DNA of 64,000 nucleotides. Origin: Thermohalobaculum sp039815685. Lineage in GTDB: Bacteria; Pseudomonadota; Alphaproteobacteria; Rhodobacterales; Rhodobacteraceae. Numbering within the stretch: the stretch's first letter is position 1; each line of letters starts with the position of its first letter. The notes beneath the pieces are model-generated. The model saw only the letters and a program-made list of their open reading frames with translations, did not search any database and had not been told where the DNA came from. Location of the stretch: NCBI GenBank assembly GCA_039815685.1, contig JBCBYV010000014.1, positions 1 through 64,000 of the forward strand. Direction: 5' to 3'. This document shows positions 26,598-35,472 of this stretch, piece by piece. The translations under genes and the position numbers were made by a program.

Positions 26598-27886
26598 TCA
26601 CGCGTCTCACCATCGCCCTCCTCGCGCTGCTGGTGGTCTCCGCGCCTGTGGGGCTCACGCTCTTCGTGCTGGCCTTCGGGGTGGACTGGTTCTTCTCGGC
26701 ATTCCCCCTCTCCCGCGGGATGGGACAGGTGATCTGGAGTTCCTCGAACTCCGCTCTCCTCATCGCCATCCCTTTCTTCATCTTCCTGGGCGAGCTACTG
26801 GTCCGATCCGGCGTTGCCGCGCGCACCTACAAGGCGCTCGATGCCTGGCTCTCCTGGCTGCCCGGCGGGCTCATCCACGCGAATATCGCGACGGCGACGG
26901 CGTTCTCCGCCACCTCCGGCTCTTCGGTGGCCACGGCTGCAACTGTAGCGACCGTGGCGACGCCACAGGGCACGAAGCTCGGCTACGACCCGCGCCTTTT
27001 TGCCGGCGCGATCGCTGCCGGGGGAACGCTCGGCATCATGATCCCGCCCTCAATCAACCTGATCGTCTACGGGTTTCTGACCCAGACCTCGATCCCGCAG
27101 CTCTTCCTTGCCGGGCTCATTCCGGGGATCCTGCTCGCGCTCATGTTCATGGGCGTGACAGCCCTCATCTGCTCGCTAAAGCCGTCCTATGGCGGCCCGG
27201 GAACGAAAGTCGACTGGAACGCGCGCCTCCGCGGGCTCTGGGATCTCGTGCCGGTGCTGATCCTATTCGCCGCCATCGTCGGCTCGATCTATGCCGGCTG
27301 GGCCACGCCGACGGAGGCCGCGGCCGTGGGCGTGGCCATCGCCGCCGTCATCGCCGCATCCGTCGGCGGGCTCACGCTCGCCGCCGTGCACGCAGCCCTC
27401 CTCGGCACGGTGAAGGTGACGGGGATGATTATCTTCATCATCCTCGCCGCCTCCTTCCTCAACTACACGCTCGGCGCCGCGGGCCTTGGCCGAGAGCTGC
27501 AGGCGCTGCTCGACAGCCTGCAACTCGGACCGCTCGAGACCATGCTGGCGATCATCGTGCTCTACATCATCCTCGGCTTCTTCATCGAGACCCTGAGCCT
27601 GATGGTCGCCACGATCCCCATCGTAGCGCCAATCGTCATCGCCATAGGCTACGACCCCGTCTGGTTCGGCATCATGCTGATCCTTCTGGTGGAGATGGCG
27701 CTGATCACGCCGCCCGTCGGTCTCAACCTCTTCGTCGTGCAAGCTGCACGACGCGCCGCCGGCGCGCCCGGCGGGCTCGGCGTCGTAATGCAGGGAGCAG
27801 CGCCCTATGCCGTCGTTATGCTGCTCATGGCCTTTCTGCTGCTCGCCGTCCCGGGCCTCGCGCTCTGGCTGCCGAGCCTCGGCTAG
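26594..27886 (+). CDS. dctM: TRAP transporter large permease (DctM-type)
   Basis: The 430-residue protein has the normal DctM length and about a dozen helices. FIFLGELLVRSGVAARTYKALDAWLSWLPGG and SATSGSSVATAATVATVATP are family hallmarks, followed by GIMIPPSINLIVYG. It uses sodium-coupled transport of the receptor-bound substrate (family knowledge). It overlaps dctQ by 4 bp and precedes the DUF2848 gene by 9 bp, so all five genes 24075-28576 read as one operon. Confidence 0.93.
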   Translation: MITRLTIALLALLVVSAPVGLTLFVLAFGVDWFFSAFPLSRGMGQVIWSSSNSALLIAIPFFIFLGELLVRSGVAARTYKALDAWLSWLPGGLIHANIATATAFSATSGSSVATAATVATVATPQGTKLGYDPRLFAGAIAAGGTLGIMIPPSINLIVYGFLTQTSIPQLFLAGLIPGILLALMFMGVTALICSLKPSYGGPGTKVDWNARLRGLWDLVPVLILFAAIVGSIYAGWATPTEAAAVGVAIAAVIAASVGGLTLAAVHAALLGTVKVTGMIIFIILAASFLNYTLGAAGLGRELQALLDSLQLGPLETMLAIIVLYIILGFFIETLSLMVATIPIVAPIVIAIGYDPVWFGIMLILLVEMALITPPVGLNLFVVQAARRAAGAPGGLGVVMQGAAPYAVVMLLMAFLLLAVPGLALWLPSLG

Positions 27887-27895
27887 GAGAGGCCC

Positions 27896-28576
27896 ATGCC
27901 GCTCCGCTTCGAGACGCCTGAGGGCGCGCTGGAGGTCACGCCTCGCCGCTGTCTGATCGCGGGCTGGACGGGTCGGGATCCCGCGAAGGTCGCCCATCAT
28001 ATCGAGGAGCTGGCGGCCATTGGAGTCGCCCCGCCCTCCACGACGCCGCTCTATTACCGCGTGCCTGCAGCGCTCGCGGCACAGGAGGCCGCCTACGAGG
28101 TGCTCTCGGCGGAAACAGGCGGAGAGTCCGAGCCCGTAATCCTCGACGATGGCGAGCGCCTCTGGCTGACCCTCGGCTCCGACCACACGGATCGCGGTCT
28201 CGAAGCCGCCTCCGTCGCCCATTCCAAAGCCGTCTGCCCCAAACCCCTCGCGACCGCGGCCTGGCCGCTCGAGGCGGTCGCAGCGCGTCTCGACGCCCTC
28301 ACGCTCGAGAGCGAGATCTCCGCGGACGGGGCGTCTTGGCAGTCCTACCAGGCCGACAGCCTCACTGCGATGCTCCCGCTTCAGACGCTGATCGACGGCG
28401 CACCCGGCGCGAGCGCTGGCCGGCTCGGCGCGGGAACGCTGCTCTTCTGCGGCACCGTCCCCGCCATCGGTGGCGTCCGCCCGACCCCGCATTTCCGGGC
28501 GCGGCTCCACGACCCTGCTGCCGGTCGGACAATTGCGCTTTCCTACCGAATAGAAGCGCTGCCCGTGATTGCCTGA
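27896..28576 (+). CDS. DUF2848 family protein (fumarylacetoacetase-like)
   Basis: The 226-residue protein contains YYRVPAALA, GGESEPVILDDGERLWLTLGSDHTDRGLE and SKAVCPKPLATAAWPLEAVA, the pattern of DUF2848, a family distantly related to the FAH fold that is often next to DUF1445 and TRAP genes (from memory). GGAGAGG precedes the ATG. It closes the TRAP operon. Its activity is unknown; hydrolysis or hydration of the imported acid is a reasonable guess. Confidence 0.8.
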   Translation: MPLRFETPEGALEVTPRRCLIAGWTGRDPAKVAHHIEELAAIGVAPPSTTPLYYRVPAALAAQEAAYEVLSAETGGESEPVILDDGERLWLTLGSDHTDRGLEAASVAHSKAVCPKPLATAAWPLEAVAARLDALTLESEISADGASWQSYQADSLTAMLPLQTLIDGAPGASAGRLGAGTLLFCGTVPAIGGVRPTPHFRARLHDPAAGRTIALSYRIEALPVIA

Positions 28577-28580
28577 ACCC

Positions 28581-28931
28581 TCAAGGCCCGTCCGCATAGT
28601 AGAAAACGGCAAGCAACAGACACCCGCCCTCGGACCGGAAAGGCCCGTGCGGCATGCCGCCGGGGCGGCAAGCATAGGCAGGCGCTTCGAACCGCACGCC
28701 CGCGGCGATCAAGTCCCCGTGCCAGACGAAGACCTCCTCGCACTCCTCATGGGTCAGCACGCCGTCCGTGGCCGCACCGGGCGCGATCCGCTGCAGCACG
28801 GTACGCGATCCGCGGCGCGTGGCATGGTCAAGATCATCCGACAGCACCTGAACCTCGAACCCGGCCGGATAGCCCTCCTGCGCCACCCACGCGCTCTCAT
28901 CGATGGCAAAGAACTCCCGATGCGGCTTCAT
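28581..28931 (-). CDS. Cupin-domain protein
   Basis: The 116-residue single-domain protein ends with a cupin-like beta barrel: HEECEEVFVWHGDLIAAG and ACRPGGMPHGPFRSEGGCLLLAVFYY, with His/Glu residues in metal-binding positions. The start at 28931 has AAGGGGG about 7 nt upstream, rejecting the ATG at 28952. It converges with DUF2848 (4 bp gap) and diverges from the FAD oxidoreductase. Substrate unknown. Confidence 0.75.
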   Translation of the reverse strand: MKPHREFFAIDESAWVAQEGYPAGFEVQVLSDDLDHATRRGSRTVLQRIAPGAATDGVLTHEECEEVFVWHGDLIAAGVRFEAPAYACRPGGMPHGPFRSEGGCLLLAVFYYADGP

Positions 28932-29051
28932 GCGACGCCCCCTTGCTGACATCTCATTGAGACCCGCCCGCGCCGCGCCGTCCAGCCCGACCGCTTGCGC
29001 TCAACCTCGCGGCAGGCTCTTCTTCGATCACTGGAACGCGCGGGATGGCGG

Positions 29052-30347
29052 ATGACCAAGACCACACCCTTCTGGTGGGAGGATGCCGGCGCGCCGAGCG
29101 CGCCCGCGCCCTCCCCCCTGCCCGACACGGCGGATGTGGTGATCGTCGGAGCCGGCCTCACTGGCGCCTCGGCCGCTCGCACGCTCGCCCGCGCCGGCCG
29201 CTCAGTCCTGCTGCTGGATGCCGGCGCCCCTGGCATCGGCGCCTCCAGCCGCAATGGCGGCATGATCGGCGGGGGCCACCGCCTCTCGCCAGAGGCGCTC
29301 CGCGCACGCTACGGGCCCGATCTCGCCCGCCGACTGCTCCATGAGGCGCATATCGAGAGCCTCGCCTTCTGCCGCACCCTCATGGCGGACGAGGGCATTG
29401 ACCCGGATTTCCGGCAAACAGGCCGCTTTCGCGGCTTCTGGGCCGCGCGCGACTATGACAGCACCGCCGGAGCGATGGAGACGCTCGCCGGCCTCATCCC
29501 CCTCGACTACGAGATGATCCCGCGCGCCCGCCAGCATGAGGAGACCGGCTCGCCCCTCTACCGCGGCGGCATCGTCTTCCCGTCGCATGGCGGCCTCAAC
29601 CCTGCGAAATGGGTCAAGGGCCTGCTCGCCGCCGCAACCCGCCATGGCGCGACGATCCAAGGCGACACACCCGTCCTCCGCATCGAGCGGGATGCCGAGG
29701 GCCACAGGATCGAGACCCCGCGCGGCACCGTCCGCGCAGGGCAGGTCCTGATCGCCACCAACGGCTATACATCCGCGGCCACGCCCGCGTTGCGCCGCCG
29801 CATCGTGCCCGTGCCGAGCTTCATCATCGCAACGGAGCCCTTGGGCGCGAACCGCATGAAGGCGCTCTTCCCCAAGGGCCGGATGACCGTCGAGAGCCGG
29901 GATAGGCATTGCTACTACCGCCCCTCTCCCGCCGGAGACCGCATCGTCTTCGGCGGCCGGGCCGCGATGACCGATGCGCCGGAGCGCTTCGTTCGCCACC
30001 AACTCACGGGCCTCCTCGCACAGATCTTCCCCGATCTCGGCCCCGTAGCACTCAGCCATAGCTGGCGCGGTTTCACCGGCTTCACCTTCGAGACCTTGCC
30101 GCATATGGGCGAGATCGACGGCCTCTGGAACGCGATGGGCTATTCCGGCTCCGGCAACGCCATGGCCCCCTATCTCGGTCACAAGGCAGCCCTCTCGATG
30201 CTCGGTGATCCGGCAGGGGAGACCGCCTTCGCCCACACGCGCTTCGAGACGCGCTGGTGGCATCGCGGGCGCCCCTGGTTCATGCCGGCCGCCGATATCG
30301 CGCTCCGCCTCCGCGATGCCCGAGCCGCCTTCGGCCGCGATGCCTGA
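29052..30347 (+). CDS. FAD-dependent amine/amino-acid oxidoreductase (DAO family)
   Basis: The 431-residue flavoprotein has the dinucleotide-binding VVIVGAGLTGASAARTLARAGRSVLLLDAG near the N-terminus, GASSRNGGMIGGGHR, and C-terminal FGGRAAMTD and NAMGYSGSGNAMAPYLGHKAA. These resemble the gamma-glutamylputrescine oxidase/glycine oxidase branch. It starts FWWEDAGAP, as in PuuB-like enzymes. ATG at 29052 has a weak ribosome site. It is divergent from the cupin gene and 123 bp before the acyl-CoA ligase gene. The amine substrate is not known. Confidence 0.85.
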   Translation: MTKTTPFWWEDAGAPSAPAPSPLPDTADVVIVGAGLTGASAARTLARAGRSVLLLDAGAPGIGASSRNGGMIGGGHRLSPEALRARYGPDLARRLLHEAHIESLAFCRTLMADEGIDPDFRQTGRFRGFWAARDYDSTAGAMETLAGLIPLDYEMIPRARQHEETGSPLYRGGIVFPSHGGLNPAKWVKGLLAAATRHGATIQGDTPVLRIERDAEGHRIETPRGTVRAGQVLIATNGYTSAATPALRRRIVPVPSFIIATEPLGANRMKALFPKGRMTVESRDRHCYYRPSPAGDRIVFGGRAAMTDAPERFVRHQLTGLLAQIFPDLGPVALSHSWRGFTGFTFETLPHMGEIDGLWNAMGYSGSGNAMAPYLGHKAALSMLGDPAGETAFAHTRFETRWWHRGRPWFMPAADIALRLRDARAAFGRDA

Positions 30348-30470
30348 GAACGGGATCGAGAATTCCACCGGCCGGCGCGTGGATGGCGGGCGGGCCGCTG
30401 AGGGGGCGGAGCCCCCGAAGTCGGGGCGCCGGACAGCCCGCGCCACGCAGCCCATAGCCGCGAGCCGGCG

Positions 30471-32009
30471 ATGAACCCCGCCGAATGGCTGCAGCGCGCG
30501 GCCCGCCGCTGGCCGGACACCCCTGCCCTCCTGCGCGGCACCGAGTGTCTCGCGGACTACGCGGCCTTCGCGCAGCGCGCGGCGAGCCTCGCAGCGATGT
30601 TCCGCTACCATTACGGCATCGTCGGCGGCGACCGGGTGGCGATCTTCATGCCGAACGACCCGTCCTATCTCGAAGCGCTCTACGCAACCTGGCACGCGGG
30701 CGCCGCGGTCGTCCCGATCAACGCCAAGCTGCATGCGCGTGAGGCCGCCTGGATCCTCGCCGACAGCGGCACGCGTCTCGTCATCGCCAACGCGCCGCTG
30801 GTCGCAGCCCTCGATCCACATCTCCCCGACAGTGTCGAAGCGGTCATCGAGCCCGGCGGCGCCGCGTGGGAGGCAGCAGCAGAACGATCAGCGGCGTCGG
30901 AAACCGGCCCTGCCCGGATGACCGATCGGAGCCTCGTCTGGCTCTTCTACACTTCCGGGACAACCGGCCGGCCGAAAGGCGTGATGATCACCGCGGGCAA
31001 CATCGCCGCCATGACCGCCTGCTACTTCATGGATGTCGACGAGGTGCGCCGGGACGACACGGCGCTCTACGCAGCACCCATGTCCCACGGCGCGGGCCTC
31101 TACAACTTCATGCATGTCATTCGCGGCGCGCGGCACTCGGTGCCGCCATCGGGCGGCTTCGATGCCGCGGAGATCCTTGACCTCGCGCCGCGGCTCGGCA
31201 GCGTCCACATGTTCGCGGCGCCGACCATGCTCCGCCGCCTGACCGATGCCGCCCGATCGGCGGGCAGTAACGGCGAGGGCATCCGCACGATCGTCTACGG
31301 CGGCGGGCCGATGTATCTCGCCGATGTCGAGGACGCCGTGCGCGTCCTAGGCCCCCGCTTCGTGCAGATCTACGGGCAGGGCGAGAGCCCGATGACCATC
31401 ACCGCCCTCGCGCGCGATCTCGTATCCGATCGGCAGCATCCGCGATGGCGGCAACGCCTCGGCTCGGTCGGTACGCCACAGTCGCTCGTCAGCCTTCGCA
31501 TCGCAGACACCGCAGGGGAGGACGTAGCACCGGGGGAAACCGGTGAGATCCTCGTCGCGGGCCCCACCGTGATGGCTGGCTACTGGCAAAACCCAATGGC
31601 GACGGCCGAAACGATCCGAGACGGCTGGCTCCACACGGGCGATCTTGGCCGGCTCGATGAAGACGGCCTCCTGACGCTAATCGACCGCTCGAAGGACGTG
31701 ATCATCTCGGGCGGTACCAACATCTACCCGCGGGAGGTGGAGGAGGCCCTGCTCGAGCACCCCGCTGTGCACGAGACCGCTGTCATCGGCCGCGCCCATG
31801 ACGACTGGGGCGAGGAAGTCGTCGCCTTCGTCGTGCCAGCCCCGGGCGTCGAAATCGCCGAGGCCGATCTGGACGCCCATTGCCGCGACTGCATCGCTCG
31901 CTTCAAGCGCCCCAAGGCATACTTCCTCTGCGATGACCTGCCGAAGAACAACTATGGCAAGGTGCTCAAAACGGCGCTGCGCGAACGGCTCGGCAGCCAG
32001 GAGCCATGA
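30471..32009 (+). CDS. AMP-dependent acyl-CoA synthetase/ligase
   Basis: The 512-residue enzyme has all ANL motifs in order: LFYTSGTTGRPKGVMIT (P-loop), YGQGESPMTI, GYWQNPMATAETIRDGWLHTGDLGRLDEDG, the RSKDVIISGGTNIYPREVEE hinge and the catalytic lysine in KNNYGKVLKTALRERL. It activates a carboxylic acid as an acyl-AMP and loads it on CoA in the cytosol. The chain length or ring type cannot be read. It follows the DAO gene on the same strand. Its end is 24 bp from the end of the convergent FkbM gene. Confidence 0.9.
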   Translation: MNPAEWLQRAARRWPDTPALLRGTECLADYAAFAQRAASLAAMFRYHYGIVGGDRVAIFMPNDPSYLEALYATWHAGAAVVPINAKLHAREAAWILADSGTRLVIANAPLVAALDPHLPDSVEAVIEPGGAAWEAAAERSAASETGPARMTDRSLVWLFYTSGTTGRPKGVMITAGNIAAMTACYFMDVDEVRRDDTALYAAPMSHGAGLYNFMHVIRGARHSVPPSGGFDAAEILDLAPRLGSVHMFAAPTMLRRLTDAARSAGSNGEGIRTIVYGGGPMYLADVEDAVRVLGPRFVQIYGQGESPMTITALARDLVSDRQHPRWRQRLGSVGTPQSLVSLRIADTAGEDVAPGETGEILVAGPTVMAGYWQNPMATAETIRDGWLHTGDLGRLDEDGLLTLIDRSKDVIISGGTNIYPREVEEALLEHPAVHETAVIGRAHDDWGEEVVAFVVPAPGVEIAEADLDAHCRDCIARFKRPKAYFLCDDLPKNNYGKVLKTALRERLGSQEP

Positions 32010-32033
32010 TCGAGTTCTTCCTAGGGCACGTTC

Positions 32034-32951
32034 TCATCGGAAAGCCGGATGCTCGGCGAGAAGGTTACCGACACGCCTCGCCCCTGCAGAGAGGGGCAGC
32101 AACCGCGCCGCCGCCTCATCGACCGCCTGGCAGCGATACCCATGGCCGTCGAGAAGACCGACGACATCATCGACCGTCTCCGGCGTCACTTCCAACAGCA
32201 GGCGCGGCCGGCGCTCGCCCAGCAGCGCCGCCATACCCCGGAGGGCAGAAAGCTCTGCCCCCTCGACATCGATCTTCACGATATCCGGCACAAAACCCTC
32301 AGCCGCGAGCAGTCTGTCGATTGCGACCGTCTCCACGCGTTCATCTGCTGCCTGTATCGCGAGGCCTCGCTTCTCGAAGAGGCTGTCGCCGATCCCGAGA
32401 ATATTCTCCCCCCGAAACCGCTTAAAGGTCGCGCTGCCGGGGCCGTCCGACGCCGCGCGGTTCACCGCGCGGACCCGTCCCTCAAGCCCGTTCGCCTGGA
32501 TGTTCGAGAGGAGCCGGCCATAGGTCCGACGCGCGGCCTCCACCGCCAGCACCTCGACCCGCGGCGAGACGGACGCGGCCAGCAGGCTGTAGAGGCCCGA
32601 GAAGGCCCCGATATCGAGGACGCATGAAGCCTCCGCCGCCCAACCGCGCCAGAGCCGCGTCGACATCGGCTCCCAAGCATCGGCCCCGTGCCAGAAGAAG
32701 CTCATGGCCACGAGATCGTCATTCGTGGAGAGCATGGCAAAGCGCTCCCCCGCCACCTCCACCTCCACGAAGCCGTGATAGGGAAAACGGTTCTTGAAGC
32801 GGTGGAAGCGCGCATCGATGCGGCCGTGCTCGCCCGCCTCGCGCGCTGCCTGGAACGCCGCAACTTCAGCCATGGCCCGCGCGTTGCGCGCCTCTATCGC
32901 CGCTACGCCACCCGGCGCCGCCATATCGGCCACCACTGCCACTCCAGCCAT
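32034..32951 (-). CDS. FkbM-family methyltransferase
   Basis: The 305-residue protein has the class I SAM fold with VLDIGAFSGLYSLLAASVSPRVEVLAVEA (SAM loop), then VAIDRLLAAEGFVPDIVKIDVEGAELSALRGMAALLGERRPRLLLEV, the FkbM signature. FkbM enzymes O-methylate polyketides, sugars or lipids. The start at 32951 is chosen because GGGAGAGG precedes the ATG; upstream in-frame codons begin with TTG at 33083. It diverges from the MaoC-PTA gene. Confidence 0.82.
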   Translation of the reverse strand: MAGVAVVADMAAPGGVAAIEARNARAMAEVAAFQAAREAGEHGRIDARFHRFKNRFPYHGFVEVEVAGERFAMLSTNDDLVAMSFFWHGADAWEPMSTRLWRGWAAEASCVLDIGAFSGLYSLLAASVSPRVEVLAVEAARRTYGRLLSNIQANGLEGRVRAVNRAASDGPGSATFKRFRGENILGIGDSLFEKRGLAIQAADERVETVAIDRLLAAEGFVPDIVKIDVEGAELSALRGMAALLGERRPRLLLEVTPETVDDVVGLLDGHGYRCQAVDEAAARLLPLSAGARRVGNLLAEHPAFR

Positions 32952-33098
32952 CGCCCTCTCCCGCAAGCACTCGCAGCGCCCGTGATGGGCGGATATGGTG
33001 GAGAAAGCGTGAAGCTCGGGGGCGCCCGCCCGTGACATCGGACTGTCACCGCCGCCTGCTCCAATCGCCACGACGCGCCGCAACCGAACGGAGCCGGG

Positions 33099-34502
33099 AT
33101 GACGACCCTAGAGAACACGCCCTTTGACGCCATCGTCCCGGGCCAGTCGGCGGAGCTGCGCCGGCTCTGCACGGAAGACGACTTCTACGCCTTCGCCGCG
33201 ACGACGGGGAACCACAATCCGCTGCATCTGAGCGACCATGACGGCGACGGAGACGGCTCACCCGAGGCGATTGCGCCGGCGCTCTTCGTTGGCAGTCTGA
33301 TCTCGGCGGTGCTGGGCACGATGCTGCCGGGGGCGGGCACGGTCTACCTCTCGCAGAGCTTCCGCTTTCACAACCGTGCTGCGGTGGGCGACGAACTGCT
33401 GGCGGCGGTCGAGGTGCTGGAGACCGGGCCCGAGCGGAGCGTCAAGCTCGCCACCACGGTTCGACGCCCGGCGGATGGCGCGCTGCTGCTGGATGGCGAA
33501 GCGTGGGTCAAGGCGCCGGAGAAACGGCTGCGTTTCGAAGGCGTGGATGTGCCCGGGCTCCTAGTCGAGCGACACCGGCATTTCGACGCGCTCCTGGCCC
33601 AGGCCGAGCCGCTCGACCCGATCCCCACGGCCGTCGTGGTGCCAGAAGATCCGAACAGCCTGGCGGGCGCCCTCCTCGCGATGCGCCACACCATCATCAC
33701 GCCCATTCTGGTCGGCGCGCCGGGGCGGATCGCGGCGGCGGCGAAGGCGGCGGGTGCCTCCACCGACGGTATCGAGATCGTCGCAGCAGCCACCCATGAG
33801 GACGCAGCCCATGCGGCGGTCGATCTCGTCGCGGACGGACGGGCCCGCGCAGTGATGAAGGGACATCTGCACACGGACGAGCTCCTGCGCGCCTGTCTCC
33901 GCCGTGACCGCGGCCTTCGTGCCGGGCGCCGCTTCACCCATGTCTTCGTGATGGATGTGCCGGGGCTCGCCCACCCGCTCCTCGTCACGGATGCCGCGAT
34001 CAACATCGCGCCCGATCTCGCGACTAAGGTCGATATCGTTCAGAATGCGATCGACCTCGCCCGTGCCATCGGGATCGAAGAGCCGAAGGTCGGCGTGCTC
34101 TCGGCGGTCGAGACGGTGAACACAGCCATCCAGAGTTCGGTCGATGCGGCCCTTATCGCCAAGATGGCAGACCGGGGTCAGATCAAGGGCGGGCTCGTCG
34201 ACGGACCGCTGGCGATGGACAACGCCATCGACATCAAGGCCGCGCGAACCAAGGGGATCGGCGGCGCGGTCGCCGGGATGGCCGAGGTGCTGGTCGTGCC
34301 GGGCATCGATGCGGGCAACATGCTGGCAAAGCAGCTCACCTATGTGAGCCATGCGGAGGCCGCCGGCGTCGTGCTCGGCGCCTCAGTGCCGGTGATCCTC
34401 ACGAGCCGGGCGGATGACGACAAGGCGCGCCTTGCCTCCTGTGCCGTTGCGGCACTGCATTCCGTCTGGATGGCGGATCAGGCAAGCCGAAGCGGGTACT
34501 GA
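33099..34502 (+). CDS. MaoC-like enoyl-CoA hydratase fused to phosphate acetyl/butyryltransferase
   Basis: The 467-residue product has two parts. Residues about 20-150 form a hot-dog hydratase-like domain (YAFAATTGNHNPLHLSDHDGD, FRFHNRAAVGDELLAAVEVL). Residues about 170-467 form a phosphate acyltransferase (AGALLAMRHTIITPILVGAPGRIAAAA, MKGHLHTDELL, DGPLAMDNAIDIKAA, VVPGIDAGNMLAKQL). The fusion would hydrate an enoyl-CoA or related thioester and exchange CoA for phosphate, or help recover acyl-phosphate for an acetate kinase that is not in the window. GGAG precedes the ATG. Such bifunctional proteins are known in alphaproteobacteria. Confidence 0.88.
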   Translation: MTTLENTPFDAIVPGQSAELRRLCTEDDFYAFAATTGNHNPLHLSDHDGDGDGSPEAIAPALFVGSLISAVLGTMLPGAGTVYLSQSFRFHNRAAVGDELLAAVEVLETGPERSVKLATTVRRPADGALLLDGEAWVKAPEKRLRFEGVDVPGLLVERHRHFDALLAQAEPLDPIPTAVVVPEDPNSLAGALLAMRHTIITPILVGAPGRIAAAAKAAGASTDGIEIVAAATHEDAAHAAVDLVADGRARAVMKGHLHTDELLRACLRRDRGLRAGRRFTHVFVMDVPGLAHPLLVTDAAINIAPDLATKVDIVQNAIDLARAIGIEEPKVGVLSAVETVNTAIQSSVDAALIAKMADRGQIKGGLVDGPLAMDNAIDIKAARTKGIGGAVAGMAEVLVVPGIDAGNMLAKQLTYVSHAEAAGVVLGASVPVILTSRADDDKARLASCAVAALHSVWMADQASRSGY

Positions 34503-34597
34503 CCGTCGCAATGTCGTGCGGAGTGCTTGCCCTGCTCCGCCCCTCTGGGCAGGTTGGCGCCGAGCCCTTTCGCAGCCCATGCGCCGGAGATCCGTCC

Positions 34598-35449
34598 ATG
34601 AACCGCCCCGCTATCACACGGTGCCTCCCGGCCCCATTCGCCAAGCGGCGCCGGTTCGGTCTGAGAGCTGCACCAAGGGTTGGCCTGGGAATCGCGCTGC
34701 TCTCGGCAATCGCGTTGCCCGGCACAGTCTGGGGTGAGGAACGCGCGGTCACACCGCAGCTCTGCGCCCTTCGCAGCGGGGCCGAGGGCGGGACGCTCAC
34801 GCTCTCCTCCGGCTGCCAAAGCTCGAGTTTCGAGCGGCTGGCGGGAAGCCCGGCAGTGACCGTCGAGGAGGAGCGGGCAACCATCAGCATCGAGGGCGCC
34901 TTTCGCTACCAGGTTCCGGCGAATGGCATCGCAACGGCCGATTGCGGGGGCGGGGTCATCGAGCAGGTGACAGTCGAAAGCCTCGGCGCCCGGCGATACC
35001 GCGTGCTGGCCGACGGTGCCTATCAGGGCGTGCTGGACCTTACGACCGAGGCGCAGAGCTGCACGGCGCCCGAGGGCGCGAAAGGCATCGAGCCTGAGGT
35101 GCTTGAGAGTGCGTGGAAGGGGATGGACCGACCGCGCTGGGGCAAACTGACGGCGCCGCGGGTGGTGGACCTCCTGCCCCGCCTCGTGCGCGGCTTCCCC
35201 ACGACCGTCGAAGGGCGGCCGACCGTGGATATCGAGATCGCCCGCAGCCCCGGTGATGGGCCCGACGGCCCGCGGCTGGAGGTACACGCCACGGGCACCG
35301 GATATCCGGACGACTCCGTCACCGGCGTGCGCTTCGTTCTCTTCGCCAGTCCCCATCCCGATGGCTGGCGCCTCGATGAGCTATGGCGACAGAACCTCTG
35401 CGCCCGCGGCACGCTCGCCGGGCAATGGACCGCAGAGCGCTGCCCCTAG
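34598..35449 (+). CDS. Secreted Cys-rich protein of unknown function
   Basis: The 283-residue product starts with a basic stretch (AKRRRFGLRAAPR) and a signal peptide (GLGIALLSAIALPGTVWGEE). After cleavage the mature protein holds six Cys (QLCAL, SGCQS, ADCGG, QSCTA, NLCAR, ERCP), enough for three disulfides. The middle (RWGKLTAPRVVDLLPRLVRGFPT) is helical and the end VTGVRFVLFASPHPDGWRLDELWRQNLC is beta-like. I recognise no domain. GGAG lies 8 nt before the ATG at 34598. It converges on the polytopic glycosyltransferase-like gene. Confidence 0.6.
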   Translation: MNRPAITRCLPAPFAKRRRFGLRAAPRVGLGIALLSAIALPGTVWGEERAVTPQLCALRSGAEGGTLTLSSGCQSSSFERLAGSPAVTVEEERATISIEGAFRYQVPANGIATADCGGGVIEQVTVESLGARRYRVLADGAYQGVLDLTTEAQSCTAPEGAKGIEPEVLESAWKGMDRPRWGKLTAPRVVDLLPRLVRGFPTTVEGRPTVDIEIARSPGDGPDGPRLEVHATGTGYPDDSVTGVRFVLFASPHPDGWRLDELWRQNLCARGTLAGQWTAERCP

Positions 35450-35472
35450 CAAGCGCGCCGGGATCGGCCGGG

